A stretch of DNA of 51,196 nucleotides from Lachnospiraceae bacterium (GCA_017416505.1 JAFQCI010000068.1:1-51196), one strand, 5' to 3'; shown: positions 1 to 8,386, counted from the first letter of the stretch. A program made the numbers and translations. Notes: generated by a model not told the origin, from the sequence alone.

Positions 1-1
1 A

Positions 2-271
2 AACGAAGGATTTAACAATCAGAAAAATGGAATTTACCGGATTGAGCATCTCAACAGCAGAAACAGTAATGCGATGAAAAATCACTATCTGTTGACACAG
101 ATAGCGGATATACTGATGCAACTGTATCTTGCCTGGAATCCATATATAAAAGAGTTGAAGCAGACAATAAAAAATACATCTTCAGGGTTACTGGAAAGTT
201 TTCGCAGACTCAAAGTAACGAAAGAAGATGTATCCTATATTTTCAGACACACAAGTGTGTATCTAGAATAA
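2..271 (+). CDS. Transposase, C-terminal fragment (cut by the window start)
   Basis: The reading frame is open from the first bases of the window to a stop at 269-271, so only the last 89 residues are visible. The segment contains NHYLLTQIADILMQLYLAWN, which resembles the C-terminal end of DDE-type transposases found in Clostridia. That assignment is from memory of the family, and the exact IS family cannot be fixed from so little sequence. An internal ATG at 74 has no convincing ribosome binding site and is probably not a start. No terminal inverted repeat is obvious downstream. The fragment may be the end of an intact insertion sequence lying mostly outside the window, or a remnant. Confidence 0.6.
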   Translation, partial: NEGFNNQKNGIYRIEHLNSRNSNAMKNHYLLTQIADILMQLYLAWNPYIKELKQTIKNTSSGLLESFRRLKVTKEDVSYIFRHTSVYLE

Positions 272-325
272 CAAGTTTATTTTAACACAGGTGGTGGTAA
301 AATGGAAGATGAAATAACTAAATAT

Positions 326-408
326 TTATCCACAAATTTCAAAAAATTGGTGAACCAGACCTGTGGAGTGTGGATAACAATCAAAAATTTCTTTAGAAAT
401 GTGGATAA
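326..408. other. Cluster of three perfect DnaA boxes
   Basis: TTATCCACA lies at 326-334, and its reverse complement TGTGGATAA lies at 369-377 and again at 400-408. These are three exact matches to the DnaA box consensus within 83 bases, downstream of the transposase fragment. A short frame with a possible GGTGG site (302-415, 37 residues) runs through them, but I do not recognise a protein. The rest of the 280-base gap between the transposase and the toxin gene holds only the toxin promoter. The sites could be a DnaA-titrating cluster, a relic of a mobile element origin, or chance. Confidence 0.6.
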
Positions 409-550
409 TAGCTGAAAAATAATAAATTCAGTTTTGAAACGGTGAAATAAAAAAGTTTATTCCTCACCGCTGCTCAAGTAATATTTATGTGGTAATATAT
501 AGAAATGTGTCGTATAATAATAAGTAATACTTTTCTTAAAGGAGTTTGCT

Positions 551-1044
551 ATGGACAAAGACTTAGATATAACCAACTTGGAATTTGACCAACTGGATTT
601 GGTAGCATGTTATACTGGCAACAATTCGACTAACAAAGGCATGTCATCAGTTAGTAGACCTAAAATTATAAATGCTCTATTACAATTCGAAGACAACATA
701 CATAAAGTAGTCAAACAACTTAATGCTTATGATGGTTCTTCTATATTAGTGGCAGAAACTAATTGGATGAAACGTAATCATTTTAGTAAATATATGCCAA
801 ACAAAACCGCACCAAAGAAAGTTAAGTTTGGACAAGTGTGTACTATAGATTATGGTAAAACATATAAAGGTGAGATTGGATATGTACATCCTGCATTATG
901 TGTAGGCAAGAAAGATGATAAATACTTAATAATTCCTATGACAACCGGTAAAACATGGAGAGACAGATAGAAAATTTAAAAGCCAAGAATGAAAAACTGT
1001 CAAAAAGAATTGAAGATTTGAAGTCACAGAGCCAAGAATCTTGA
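551..1044 (+). pseudogene. PemK/MazF-family toxin, apparently broken by an internal deletion
   Basis: The main frame (551-970, 139 residues) has a good site AAAGGAG six bases before ATG and a -10 element TATAAT at 513-518. After an N-terminal extension of about 90 residues comes a MazF/PemK-like start of the barrel: KFGQVCTIDYGKTYKGEIGY, then HPALCVG and IIPMTTG. These toxins are sequence-specific mRNA endonucleases. The frame stops just after this point, before the second half of the fold. In another frame, 955-1044 encodes MERQIENLKAKNEKLSKRI and a few more polar residues, a coiled coil like the C-terminal tails I recall in long members of this family. The simplest reading is that the middle of the toxin was deleted and the tail left out of frame. 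Alternatively the 139-residue product is itself stable. Confidence 0.55.
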
Positions 1045-1052
1045 ATAAACTA

Positions 1053-1082
1053 TTGACAAACAACATATATTTACCTTATAAT
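1053..1082 (+). promoter_or_regulatory. Strong sigma-A promoter for the candidate RNA
   Basis: TTGACA at 1053-1058 and TATAAT at 1077-1082 are both perfect consensus and are separated by 18 bases. No protein frame of any size follows. The transcript expected from about 1089 runs straight into the structured region and terminator described next. Confidence 0.8.
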
Positions 1083-1088
1083 ACTATT

Positions 1089-1235
1089 CAATGGAATAGG
1101 AAGTTCCACGGAAAAGTATTATATTTTACAGAGTCCTGCCTATAAATTATTCTACCATTGGGTTAGTTAATAGAATTTAGGTGTGAGGCTCACGGAGATT
1201 TAGAGCATTGGTATTTCAGTATCAGTGCTCTTTTT
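1089..1235 (+). ncRNA. Candidate structured non-coding RNA, about 147 nt
   Basis: A perfect promoter sits just upstream and a strong intrinsic terminator ends the unit. Between them no ribosome binding site plus frame is seen. The middle can fold into a long irregular stem: GAGTC (from about 1131) pairs with GGCTC (about 1190), then CCTA with TAGG, then ATTCTA with TAGAAT. A small GGAA/TTCC hairpin lies near the 5' end. I do not recognise the family, and it lacks the tandem repeats of known ToxI antitoxin RNAs. Its position directly after a degraded PemK-type toxin suggests a link, but that is only inference from neighbourhood. Confidence 0.55.
1203..1235 (+). terminator. Intrinsic terminator of the candidate RNA
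   Basis: GAGCATTGGTA pairs with TATCAGTGCTC (11 base pairs including two G-U) around a six-base loop and is followed by TTTTT. It ends the unit that starts at the 1053-1082 promoter. From 1236 to 1400 I see nothing further that can be supported. Confidence 0.8.
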
Positions 1236-1400
1236 CAATTTTGGCATTAAAAAGATATAAGCATAATTTCTTTAAAGGCATTTATCAAACAACTTTGAGT
1301 GTTTAGTCAAGGATTCGTAAAAAGCATTTTCTACTTCTGCGAATTCTTGAACTATTTCACAGAATGACTATCATTAACACTTTTGTGAAAATTTCGCATA

Positions 1401-1446
1401 GAAAAAGCACCTCCAGAAGAATATTATTCCTTCCGTTGGTGCTTCT
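1401..1446 (-). terminator. Intrinsic terminator downstream of the antitoxin/PIN remnant
   Basis: On the minus strand AAGCACC...GGTGCTT forms the outer stem (1405-1411 with 1438-1444), an inner GGAAG/CTTCT stem extends it, and TTTTT follows. It closes the antitoxin transcription unit. Confidence 0.7.
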
Positions 1447-1452
1447 ATTGTT

Positions 1453-1614
1453 TTATTCCAATTCATCAACTGTAATGCATCTTATTTCTTTGAACTGTCT
1501 CAATTGCTTATCATTTGTCAAGAACAAATCACATTCTTCAAAACAAGCAACCGCTAACTGAATAGTATCCATAGCCTTAAAATTTTTATATTCTGCTCTG
1601 ATTTTGATGCCTTT
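1453..1614 (-). pseudogene. PIN-domain toxin remnant (C-terminal third only)
   Basis: Directly after the stop of the upstream antitoxin, and in the same frame, about 53 codons read as the end of a VapC-like PIN ribonuclease. Recognisable parts are AMDTIQLAVACFEECDLFLT and NDKQLRQF, the usual C-terminal acidic motif and the following strand. No start codon or ribosome binding site exists for it. The N-terminal two thirds, with the first catalytic aspartate (VDTN-type motif), are missing. A deletion has evidently joined the end of the antitoxin gene to the end of the toxin gene, so no active toxin is expected. Confidence 0.75.
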
Positions 1615-1836
1615 TTATAATCTGTCATTTTCGCGCATCTCCCTCATATATTCATCTACGTTCTGTCCTCTTTCACTCGAAATAATGAAACTATCCCAAT
1701 CAATAGGTGCTTTGGATGTTTTCGTCTGTGGATAATTCAATAAAGTAACAACTACTTCCATTCCATCATATGCTCTTACATCTTCATCTAATAAAACAGT
1801 ATTCCCTTGTATAATTCCCCTTACAGCTGCTAGCAT
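1615..1836 (-). CDS. Antitoxin of a PIN-type toxin-antitoxin pair (now orphan)
   Basis: This 73-residue protein starts LAAVRGIIQGNTVLLDEDV, a pattern typical of small antitoxins of PIN toxins, which bind the operator with an N-terminal fold and neutralise the toxin with an acidic tail (here EYMREMRENDRL). The start is fixed by AAGGAGG seven bases before ATG. It would normally be followed by a full PIN toxin gene, but only a toxin fragment lies downstream. The gene itself looks intact and may now act as a free antitoxin or simply be decaying. Family assignment is by pattern recognition only. Confidence 0.65.
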   Translation of the reverse strand: MLAAVRGIIQGNTVLLDEDVRAYDGMEVVVTLLNYPQTKTSKAPIDWDSFIISSERGQNVDEYMREMRENDRL

Positions 1837-1874
1837 AGTATATTCCTCCTTCTTGGATTATTCCTTGAATTTTC

Positions 1875-2780
1875 CTACAATTCATACGGAGTTATCTGAT
1901 ACACATAATAATTCAACCAATTAATATACAACGTATTTGCATGGCATCTCCAAGATTTAATTGGTTTTTGATTTGGGTCATCTTCTGGATAATAATTAAT
2001 TGGAATATCCGGATTTAATCCTCGTTCCATATCTCTTTTATATTCAATATCCAAAGTATAGGTATCATATTCCGGATGCCCTGTTACAAAGATGTTTTTT
2101 CCGCCATCTCCAATAATCAAGTAAGGTCCTGCTTCCTTGGACTCTGCAACAATTTCTAAACGCTCATCTGCCACAATGTCTTCCTTTGCTATCCCTGTAT
2201 ATCTTGACTGTGGCACTAAGAAGGAATCATCAAAGCCTCTCACCAATGGAGTTCTTTTATGGAAAGTATAATGTTTATACACTCCTGATAATTTCTTTGG
2301 TAGTTGATATTTCTTAATTCCATGATGATAGTAAAGACCTGCCTGAGCTCCCCAGCAAATGTGCAATGTACTGGTTACATTGGTAACAGACCATTTCATA
2401 ATCTCTTCTAATTCCGGCCAGAAATCAACTTCTTCGAATTCCAATTTTTCCACTGGTGCTCCAGTAATAATCAACCCATCAAATTTTCTATGCTTTATTT
2501 CATCAAAATGAGTATAGAATCGTTCCAAATGCTCTGCTGGAGTATTTTTGGATTCATGAGTTGCTGGTCTGAAAAAAGAAACATTTACTTGTAAAGGGGT
2601 ATTGGATAAACTTCTAAGAATTTGAAGTTCCGTATCCTGTTTAATTGGCATTAAGTTTAACACAATAATTTCAAGGGGACGGATATCCTGATGAATCGCA
2701 CAATTTTCATCCATTACAAATATATTTTCCTGCTCTAATATTGATTTTGCAGGCAAATCATTATCTATCTTAATCGGCAT
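1875..2780 (-). CDS. metA: Homoserine O-acetyltransferase, MetA type
   Basis: The enzyme acylates L-homoserine as the first committed step of methionine synthesis in the cytoplasm. Its 301 residues match the family length. The glutamine-amidotransferase-like fold shows the nucleophile Cys142 (HICWGAQAG) and the His235/Glu237 pair (VTGHPEYDT). Residue 111, in GAPVEKLEF, is Glu, whereas E. coli has Gly here (GAPLG). In this family Glu111 is known to favour acetyl-CoA and Gly111 succinyl-CoA, so this enzyme is predicted to be an acetyltransferase even though databases often call it a succinyltransferase. The start lies one base after the ligA stop, so it is probably translated from the rluF-ligA-metA transcript. 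No SAM riboswitch is seen in front of it. Confidence 0.93.
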   Translation of the reverse strand: MPIKIDNDLPAKSILEQENIFVMDENCAIHQDIRPLEIIVLNLMPIKQDTELQILRSLSNTPLQVNVSFFRPATHESKNTPAEHLERFYTHFDEIKHRKFDGLIITGAPVEKLEFEEVDFWPELEEIMKWSVTNVTSTLHICWGAQAGLYYHHGIKKYQLPKKLSGVYKHYTFHKRTPLVRGFDDSFLVPQSRYTGIAKEDIVADERLEIVAESKEAGPYLIIGDGGKNIFVTGHPEYDTYTLDIEYKRDMERGLNPDIPINYYPEDDPNQKPIKSWRCHANTLYINWLNYYVYQITPYEL

Positions 2781-2781
2781 C

Positions 2782-4749
2782 TTAAAGTTCTCCTTCCAAT
2801 AATTTTAGTACATCTTCTTCCGTTAAAATTGGAATTCCTAATTCTTTCGCTTTCTTGTTTTTAGAACTATTTGAGGTAATATCGTTATTAATCAAATATG
2901 TGGTTTTGGCACTTACACTTCCTGTAACCTTGCCACCTTTTTTCTCAAGAATCTCTTTTAATTCATCCCTGTTGGAAAAATGAGTTAAAGAACCGGTAAT
3001 AACAAAAATCTGGTCTTTTAAGGTGTCCTCTCGTTCCTCTTCTTCCTCAAAGAAAAGATAAGAATATACCTTCTCCATCTCATTCCTACTTTCTTCGTTT
3101 TCCATAAAGTCAACAAAAAACTGGGCAATAACTTCCCCGATTCCTTCGATTTCCATTAATTCTTCTTTGGTCGCATGAATTAATTTATCATAATCCTGAT
3201 GAAATGCACGACAAATCATTTTTGCATTGGACAATCCAATATTTAAAATTCCAAGACTGTAAATAAAACGGTCTAAGGAAGTATGTCTAGCTGCTTCAAT
3301 GGACTCCATTAACTTTTGATAAGATCTTTCACCAAAGCCTTCCATCTGAATCATTTCCTCACGATATTTAGATAATTCAAATACATCACTAAGATGATTC
3401 AAAAATCCGGCATCAATAAATTTATCAATAGTGGCACCAGAAAAACCTTCAATATTCATGGCATTTCTGGATACAAAATGTTCAAATCTTTTACTCTTCT
3501 TTGCCTGACACAATGGATTTACGCAATACAGTAATCTTACTCCATTTTCTTCTTTTACCTGGGTTTCCCCTCCGCAGGCTGGACATTTTTTTATAATCAA
3601 ATCTCCTTTGGACCTTGTTTTATTTTCCGACACCTGTGGGATAATCATATTTGCCTTATAAACAGTAATCTCATCCCCAATTCCAAGTTCCAATTCTTCT
3701 AATATGCTTACATTATGCAAAGAGGCACGGCTTACCGTGGTACCTTCTAATTCCACTGGTTCAAATACCGCCACCGGATTAATCAATCCCGTTCTTGAAG
3801 GACTCCAGTCAATTTCCAACAAATGAGTACTTGCAATTTCATCCGCCCATTTAAAAGCCATGGCATTTCTCGGAAACTTCGCAGTTCTTCCTAGACTAAT
3901 ACCATATGCGATATCATTGTAAGTCAACACCAATCCATCCGAAGGAATGTCATAGCTTTCTATCTTATCTGCAAAGTACTGAATTTCCTCTAAAACATTA
4001 TCACTTGTTACTTTTTTAAACTCAACCACATCAAATCCTAAACTACTAAGCCATAAAAAACGCTCCTGCATTTCATTGCTTAATTCAGCACCCTTTGCCT
4101 GTACCAAGGAAAACGCATAAAATCTAACATTTCTTTTGGCTGTAATTTCACTATTTAACTGGCGCACTGAACCGGAACACAGATTTCTTGGATTTTTGTA
4201 TTTTGCATCTGCATCAGAAATAGAGTCGTTTATTTTTTCAAATTCAGAATAAGAAATCACTGCTTCTCCTCTAAGAACCAATTCCCCTTGAAAAGGAATC
4301 TGCAAAGGAACATTTACAAAAGTTTTGGCATTATTCGTAATAACCTCTCCAATTTCACCATTTCCTCTGGTAACTGCCTTTACCAAACGACCGTCCTGGT
4401 AAGTAAGAACCACAGTAAGTCCATCCAATTTCCATGAAAGCAGCCCCTCTTTATCCTTTAACCATTCTTTTAGTACTTCTCTATCCTTTGTTTTATCCAA
4501 AGAAAGCATTGGTGATTCATGAGTTTCTTTTTCTAACTCACTTACAATTTCATAACCAACCTTCTGAGTCGGTGAATTTGCCAGCACAATACCTGTTTCT
4601 TTCTCTAATTCCAACAATTCATCATAAAGGGCATCATACTCAAAATTACTCATAATTTCTTTATCAAATTGGTAGTACGATTTTGATGCTTCGTTTAACT
4701 GGCTTACCAGATATTGAATTCTTTCAATGGCATTTTGTTCTTTTTTCAA
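2782..4749 (-). CDS. ligA: NAD-dependent DNA ligase
   Basis: LigA seals nicks in duplex DNA during replication and repair, using NAD as the adenylate donor. All parts are visible in 655 residues. There is an N-terminal NAD-binding region, and the adenylation domain has the active Lys107 in SWKLDG. An OB fold follows, then a four-cysteine zinc site (Cys389, 392, 409, 414). Helix-hairpin-helix repeats come next, and a BRCT domain (about 578-655) with [13 protein letters not shown] ends the protein. The start is TTG, placed by GGGAG nine bases upstream. It lies between rluF (31-base gap) and metA (one-base gap). No pcrA or gatC neighbour is present, unlike many Firmicutes. Confidence 0.97.
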   Translation of the reverse strand: MKKEQNAIERIQYLVSQLNEASKSYYQFDKEIMSNFEYDALYDELLELEKETGIVLANSPTQKVGYEIVSELEKETHESPMLSLDKTKDREVLKEWLKDKEGLLSWKLDGLTVVLTYQDGRLVKAVTRGNGEIGEVITNNAKTFVNVPLQIPFQGELVLRGEAVISYSEFEKINDSISDADAKYKNPRNLCSGSVRQLNSEITAKRNVRFYAFSLVQAKGAELSNEMQERFLWLSSLGFDVVEFKKVTSDNVLEEIQYFADKIESYDIPSDGLVLTYNDIAYGISLGRTAKFPRNAMAFKWADEIASTHLLEIDWSPSRTGLINPVAVFEPVELEGTTVSRASLHNVSILEELELGIGDEITVYKANMIIPQVSENKTRSKGDLIIKKCPACGGETQVKEENGVRLLYCVNPLCQAKKSKRFEHFVSRNAMNIEGFSGATIDKFIDAGFLNHLSDVFELSKYREEMIQMEGFGERSYQKLMESIEAARHTSLDRFIYSLGILNIGLSNAKMICRAFHQDYDKLIHATKEELMEIEGIGEVIAQFFVDFMENEESRNEMEKVYSYLFFEEEEEREDTLKDQIFVITGSLTHFSNRDELKEILEKKGGKVTGSVSAKTTYLINNDITSNSSKNKKAKELGIPILTEEDVLKLLEGEL

Positions 4750-4780
4750 TTTATATGACTCCCTTTCTCACACAATCTGC

Positions 4781-5515
4781 TTACTTTTTCTCATACACCC
4801 TATGCTTTTGTCCAAGCATCTTCATAATGGTGTCGATTTCTTGTTTACTTAACTCCCGATATTCTCCCGGTTTTAAATGCTCCAATGTAATATTTAAAAC
4901 CCGGATTCTCTTTAACTTTACAACATGATATGAAAGTTCACGACACATTCTTCGAATTTGACGATTAAATCCCTGGGTTAAAATAATCTTAAATGTAAAC
5001 TTTCCGATTTTTTCTACTTTACAAGGTCTGGTGGTTACATCAAGTTCACTTAAATAAACACCTGCCCGCATCTTATCAAGAAACTCTTTGTTTACTTCTT
5101 CCCGTACTGTTACTATATACTCTTTTTCATGATAATTTCTCGCCTTACATATTTCATTGGATAAATAACCATCGTTCGTAAGCAATAACAAACCCTCTGA
5201 TTCTTTATCCAATCTTCCTACTGGATATACACGAATAGGATAGTCTACAAAATCAACTACATTTTGCTCTACCTCTTTTGCCGCAGTACATTCAACTCCT
5301 GCCGGTTTATACAGTGCAAGCAGGACCTTCTTTTCTTCCGGCTCCACCAACTTTCCATTTAGTGTGACCGTATCCGCTTTCGTAACCTTTCTCCCCATTT
5401 CGGCTACTTCACCATTTACCTTTACCTTTCCCTGCTGAATCCATTCATCTGCCTGTCTTCTTGAGCATACTCCACATTCACTTAAATACTTATTTAGCCT
5501 TATTTCTAATCCCAT
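4781..5515 (-). CDS. rluF: 23S rRNA pseudouridine synthase, RluF-like
   Basis: The protein isomerises uridine to pseudouridine in large-subunit rRNA. An N-terminal S4 RNA-binding domain (RLNKYLSECGVCSRRQADEW) precedes the RsuA/RluB/E/F catalytic domain with the catalytic aspartate in GRLDKESEG. The signature QGFNRQIRRMC follows at about 185. HEKEYIVTV and the region LKRIRVLNITL resemble E. coli RluF (U2604), so the RluF subfamily is more likely than RluB, though the exact target base cannot be proved. At 244 residues it lacks the long basic tail of E. coli RluF. GGGGAGAG eight bases before ATG marks the start. It is the first gene of the rluF-ligA-metA run. Confidence 0.85.
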   Translation of the reverse strand: MGLEIRLNKYLSECGVCSRRQADEWIQQGKVKVNGEVAEMGRKVTKADTVTLNGKLVEPEEKKVLLALYKPAGVECTAAKEVEQNVVDFVDYPIRVYPVGRLDKESEGLLLLTNDGYLSNEICKARNYHEKEYIVTVREEVNKEFLDKMRAGVYLSELDVTTRPCKVEKIGKFTFKIILTQGFNRQIRRMCRELSYHVVKLKRIRVLNITLEHLKPGEYRELSKQEIDTIMKMLGQKHRVYEKK

Positions 5516-5545
5516 CGTTTCTGCTCTCCCCTTTAAATAAAAAAA

Positions 5546-5617
5546 TGCACCAAACAGGAGTCGAACCTGCGCACATGGCTCCGGAGGCCATTGCTCTATC
5601 CACTGAGCTATTGGTGC
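5546..5617 (-). tRNA. tRNA-Arg (anticodon CCG)
   Basis: On the minus strand GCACCAA pairs with TTGGTGC in the acceptor stem. The D arm contains AGCTCAGTGGATAGAGC, and the anticodon stem ATGGC/GCCAT encloses the loop CTCCGGA. That puts CCG at positions 34-36, reading the Arg codon CGG. The T arm contains the GTTCGAC loop. CCA is not encoded and the discriminator base is A. The tRNA is upstream of and co-oriented with rluF. Confidence 0.95.
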
Positions 5618-5647
5618 GAATTCCGTTCATTCTTGTCTTTTCCTCTA

Positions 5648-5676
5648 TTGCTTTTCTTACTATTCTTTGTTACAAT
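5648..5676 (+). promoter_or_regulatory. Promoter of the membrane-anchored protein gene
   Basis: TTGCTT (5648-5653) and TACAAT (5671-5676) are separated by 17 bases. The ribosome binding site AAGGAGG follows at about 5690. Confidence 0.55.
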
Positions 5677-5704
5677 AGTTAAGAAATCAAGGAGGTAACA
5701 AAAC

Positions 5705-6517
5705 ATGAACCAAGAAAAAATGAGTGGCTTTCGAAAATACCATTTCTATCCAAGCGAGCTTAAATTTAAAAATAAAACAATTCAGCTATCTGTTCCCGTA
5801 AAACTCGGACTTGAATGGGGTGTTTTCTTTATTATCGCCATTCTTACTATAGTGTTAAGTGTTTCCACATCCGATAAAACGAATAGTGAAAATACCAACA
5901 TATTTAATTCTACCACAGTTTCTGAAAAAAATGAAGACTTTTTTTCAGAAGAAGTAAATAAAATTGAGTTAAATCAATACGCCGGTGTAAATGAACTGAT
6001 TTCTACTTACTATTCCAGCTATTTATCTGCGGACTTAGATTCCTTAAAAAGCATTGTGGTGGATGAAACTGCATTATATCCAAAATCTACTTATGAAGCA
6101 TTAGGTAATTACATCGAATCTTATCAAGATATTAACTGCTATACACTGGAATTAGAAGAATATGAAAGTGTCATTGTTTTAGCTACTTATCAAACCAAAT
6201 TTAAGGGTGTAGATACCTTAGCTCCTGGAACCGGATTATTTTATGTGATTAATATAAATTCCACTCCTATTATAGATAATACGTTTTCTCAGAATTCGAA
6301 ACTAGATGGCGAAGTAAATGAATTTGCCAATAATCCAAAGATTATAGAAATCACAAGCCAAATCTTAACGGAATATAATATGGCATTAGAATCCGATGCA
6401 GCTTTAAAAGCAATTATCGAAGAAATGTCACGTCCTGCTGCTACAGAAGAAACACAGGAAGATTCTTTACAAGACACACAGGCATCCACTTCCGAAGAGA
6501 ATCAAACTACAGAATAA
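5705..6517 (+). CDS. Membrane-anchored protein of unknown function
   Basis: I do not recognise this 270-residue protein. A basic N-terminus is followed by one hydrophobic helix (about residues 36-54, VFFIIAILTIVLSV), so the rest is probably outside the membrane. Residues about 95-190 (NELISTYYSSYLSADLDSLK onwards) have the alternating helix and strand pattern of an NTF2/SnoaL-like fold, which is only a guess. The tail is acidic and rich in Glu, Thr, Ser and Gln, like a flexible linker. AAGGAGG eight bases before ATG supports the start. It is transcribed alone, opposite to its neighbours, and closed by a bidirectional terminator. Confidence 0.8.
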   Translation: MNQEKMSGFRKYHFYPSELKFKNKTIQLSVPVKLGLEWGVFFIIAILTIVLSVSTSDKTNSENTNIFNSTTVSEKNEDFFSEEVNKIELNQYAGVNELISTYYSSYLSADLDSLKSIVVDETALYPKSTYEALGNYIESYQDINCYTLELEEYESVIVLATYQTKFKGVDTLAPGTGLFYVININSTPIIDNTFSQNSKLDGEVNEFANNPKIIEITSQILTEYNMALESDAALKAIIEEMSRPAATEETQEDSLQDTQASTSEENQTTE

Positions 6518-6561
6518 TTAAATTAAAACTTAAGTTTTATATTTCGATTTAAAACCAATAC

Positions 6562-6614
6562 AAAATGAGAGGTTATATCCACTTTCATAAGATGGATACA
6601 ACCTCTCATTTTTT
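6562..6614. terminator. Bidirectional intrinsic terminator
   Basis: AAAATGAGAGGTT pairs with AACCTCTCATTTT, with inner pairing of ATATCCA/TGGATA. T runs flank the stem on both strands. It serves the plus-strand membrane protein gene and the end of the minus-strand translation operon. Confidence 0.85.
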
Positions 6615-6662
6615 ACTTTCATATTCACATACAATGTCTGCCATGCAACAAACATAGGTACA

Positions 6663-7391
6663 CTACTCTTTCAGAATCATGTCTGCAATCTTTCTTACAT
6701 CGCCATCCATAATGGTAAATTTACTTAATAACTCCCCTTTTATCTCTGGAGAAATATTGGAATGAATATATAAAGAATCCAATCCAGCTTCATAAGAACC
6801 TTTAATGTCTGTAATTTCATCATTTCCAATCATAATGGTTTCTTTCTTATCCAGCCCTAATTCATCTAACATATTCTGATAAAATTTTAAATCTGGTTTT
6901 GCACAATAATAATCAGAAGAAATGTAAATCTTATCAAATTTATCATATAAACCAAGATATCTTAATTCCGGTTCGGTAAAAAAACGTTGAGCATTGGATA
7001 ATAGAATGATTTGCTTTCCTTTTTCTCTAAGCTTCTCAAATAAATCCAACACACCATCATATAATTTTACATAATCTAAGGATAACAAACGGAAGAAATT
7101 AGCAGTACAAGTTATTAATTCTTCTGATGCTTTTACTCCTTTTCTTTCGAACAATCCCTGAAAAACAGCTTCAATTTTAATATCTGCGTGTTTAACCTGA
7201 TATTCTTCTTGTACCCGTTTCTTTTCTTTCTGGCATAATTCCGCATATACTTCTTTTATTTCTTCGCTAGAATAAGATGCCCCTTTTGAGGCATAAAAAA
7301 TAGTAAGCTTTTCCCATAATTCTGGTATTTCTTCATCCGTATGAATATCTACTAAGGTTCCATATAAATCAAACACATAATTTTGATACAT
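6663..7391 (-). CDS. HAD-family phosphatase, YjjG-like
   Basis: This haloacid dehalogenase-type hydrolase probably dephosphorylates a small metabolite, perhaps a nucleotide. The core motifs are all present. Motif I is FDLYGTLVD near the N-terminus (aspartate nucleophile, with Tyr after Leu where many members have Asp), motif II is LLSNA, motif III is the lysine in KPD, and motif IV is IGNDEITD. An alpha-helical cap lies between motifs I and II, as in subfamily IA. I chose the ATG at 7391, giving 242 residues, because GGAGGG sits seven bases upstream. An in-frame ATG nine codons earlier has no such site. It follows ribF closely and ends the long operon. The substrate cannot be inferred. Confidence 0.85.
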   Translation of the reverse strand: MYQNYVFDLYGTLVDIHTDEEIPELWEKLTIFYASKGASYSSEEIKEVYAELCQKEKKRVQEEYQVKHADIKIEAVFQGLFERKGVKASEELITCTANFFRLLSLDYVKLYDGVLDLFEKLREKGKQIILLSNAQRFFTEPELRYLGLYDKFDKIYISSDYYCAKPDLKFYQNMLDELGLDKKETIMIGNDEITDIKGSYEAGLDSLYIHSNISPEIKGELLSKFTIMDGDVRKIADMILKE

Positions 7392-7447
7392 TGTGTATCC
7401 CTCCATTCTTTTTTGCAACCACTTATGGTAAACGAACCCTCAATGAC

Positions 7448-8386
7448 TCAGTATTCTTGAAAACCGTCATTACCATGACAAATTATTTTTGCTTTTTCCA
7501 CATCTTGTTGCATCTGAATTTTTAAATGCCCTATTGTTTCAAATTTTAATTCCGGACGGAGAAACTCATAAAAATAAATTTTAATCTGTTTTCCATAAAT
7601 TTCGCCCTTAAAATCAAAAAGATAACTTTCTGCCAAAACCTTTTTTTCTTCTGTTACAGTAGGTTTTGTTCCTACGTTGGTAATTCCATGAAAGAAATTT
7701 CCTTCCACTTCTATTTTTGTGGCATAGACCCCAAAAGGAATTTGAATCTTTTCTTTTGGATATTCCACATTTGCAGTAGGAAATCCTAATTCCGTGGCTA
7801 ACCTTCTGCCATGTAGTACCGTTCCCATCAAATAAAAAGGATGTCCCAGAATTTTATTGGCTTTTTTCATTTCGCCCTGCTCTAAAATCTTTCTAACATC
7901 TGTGGAACTGATTTCGACTTTTTGTTTTTTTATTTTTTTTATGCTTGTAACTGTATAATGATATACGTCACCAAGTTCTTTCAATAAGGAAACATCCCCT
8001 TTTTTATTATGTCCAAAGCGGAAATCTTCCCCTACGATAACATGCTTCACCCTAAACTTGTCTACCAGATACTTTTTCACAAATTCCTCCGGCTCCAGGT
8101 CAAGGAATTCTTTTGTCACCTGTACTTCATAATAGTTATCAAGCCATGGAATCTGATTGAAAAAATCCATTTTCTCTTCTTTCGAAAAAATGGATACTTC
8201 TTCTGTTTGATTCAGATAAACCTGGGGAGATTTTGAAAAAGTAAACAATAAGGTCGACATTCCTTTTTCTTTTTGCCTTTTTAATTCCACCAAAAGTTCT
8301 CCATGACCTAAATGGATTCCATCAAACTTTCCAAGGGTAATGGCTGTATGCAGTTTACTTTCGTACTCTTCCTTACAAATATTCAT
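7448..8386 (-). CDS. ribF: Bifunctional riboflavin kinase / FAD synthetase
   Basis: RibF converts riboflavin to FMN and then FAD. The N-terminal nucleotidyltransferase domain shows GKFDGIHLGHGELL (residues 19-32, with the HLGH motif), and the C-terminal kinase domain shows GRRLATELGFPTANVEYP (about 195-212). Its 312 residues are the normal size. The gene lies 39 bases after truB in the same direction, an arrangement common in Firmicutes and even in E. coli neighbourhoods. No FMN riboswitch is visible, so expression likely follows the translation operon. Confidence 0.96.
   Translation of the reverse strand: MNICKEEYESKLHTAITLGKFDGIHLGHGELLVELKRQKEKGMSTLLFTFSKSPQVYLNQTEEVSIFSKEEKMDFFNQIPWLDNYYEVQVTKEFLDLEPEEFVKKYLVDKFRVKHVIVGEDFRFGHNKKGDVSLLKELGDVYHYTVTSIKKIKKQKVEISSTDVRKILEQGEMKKANKILGHPFYLMGTVLHGRRLATELGFPTANVEYPKEKIQIPFGVYATKIEVEGNFFHGITNVGTKPTVTEEKKVLAESYLFDFKGEIYGKQIKIYFYEFLRPELKFETIGHLKIQMQQDVEKAKIICHGNDGFQEY

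Noticed and set aside
302..415. 37-residue frame with a GGTGG site between the transposase and the toxin gene
   Set aside because: It overlaps the three DnaA boxes, has low-information composition and matches nothing I recognise, so it is described only within the DnaA-box entry.
1089..1235. The candidate RNA as 6S RNA, tmRNA or a ToxI repeat RNA
   Set aside because: No central-bubble pattern, no tRNA-like ends and no tandem repeats could be seen.
7392..7418. Longer start for the HAD phosphatase
   Set aside because: The GGAGGG site lies inside this extension, directly before the ATG at 7391.
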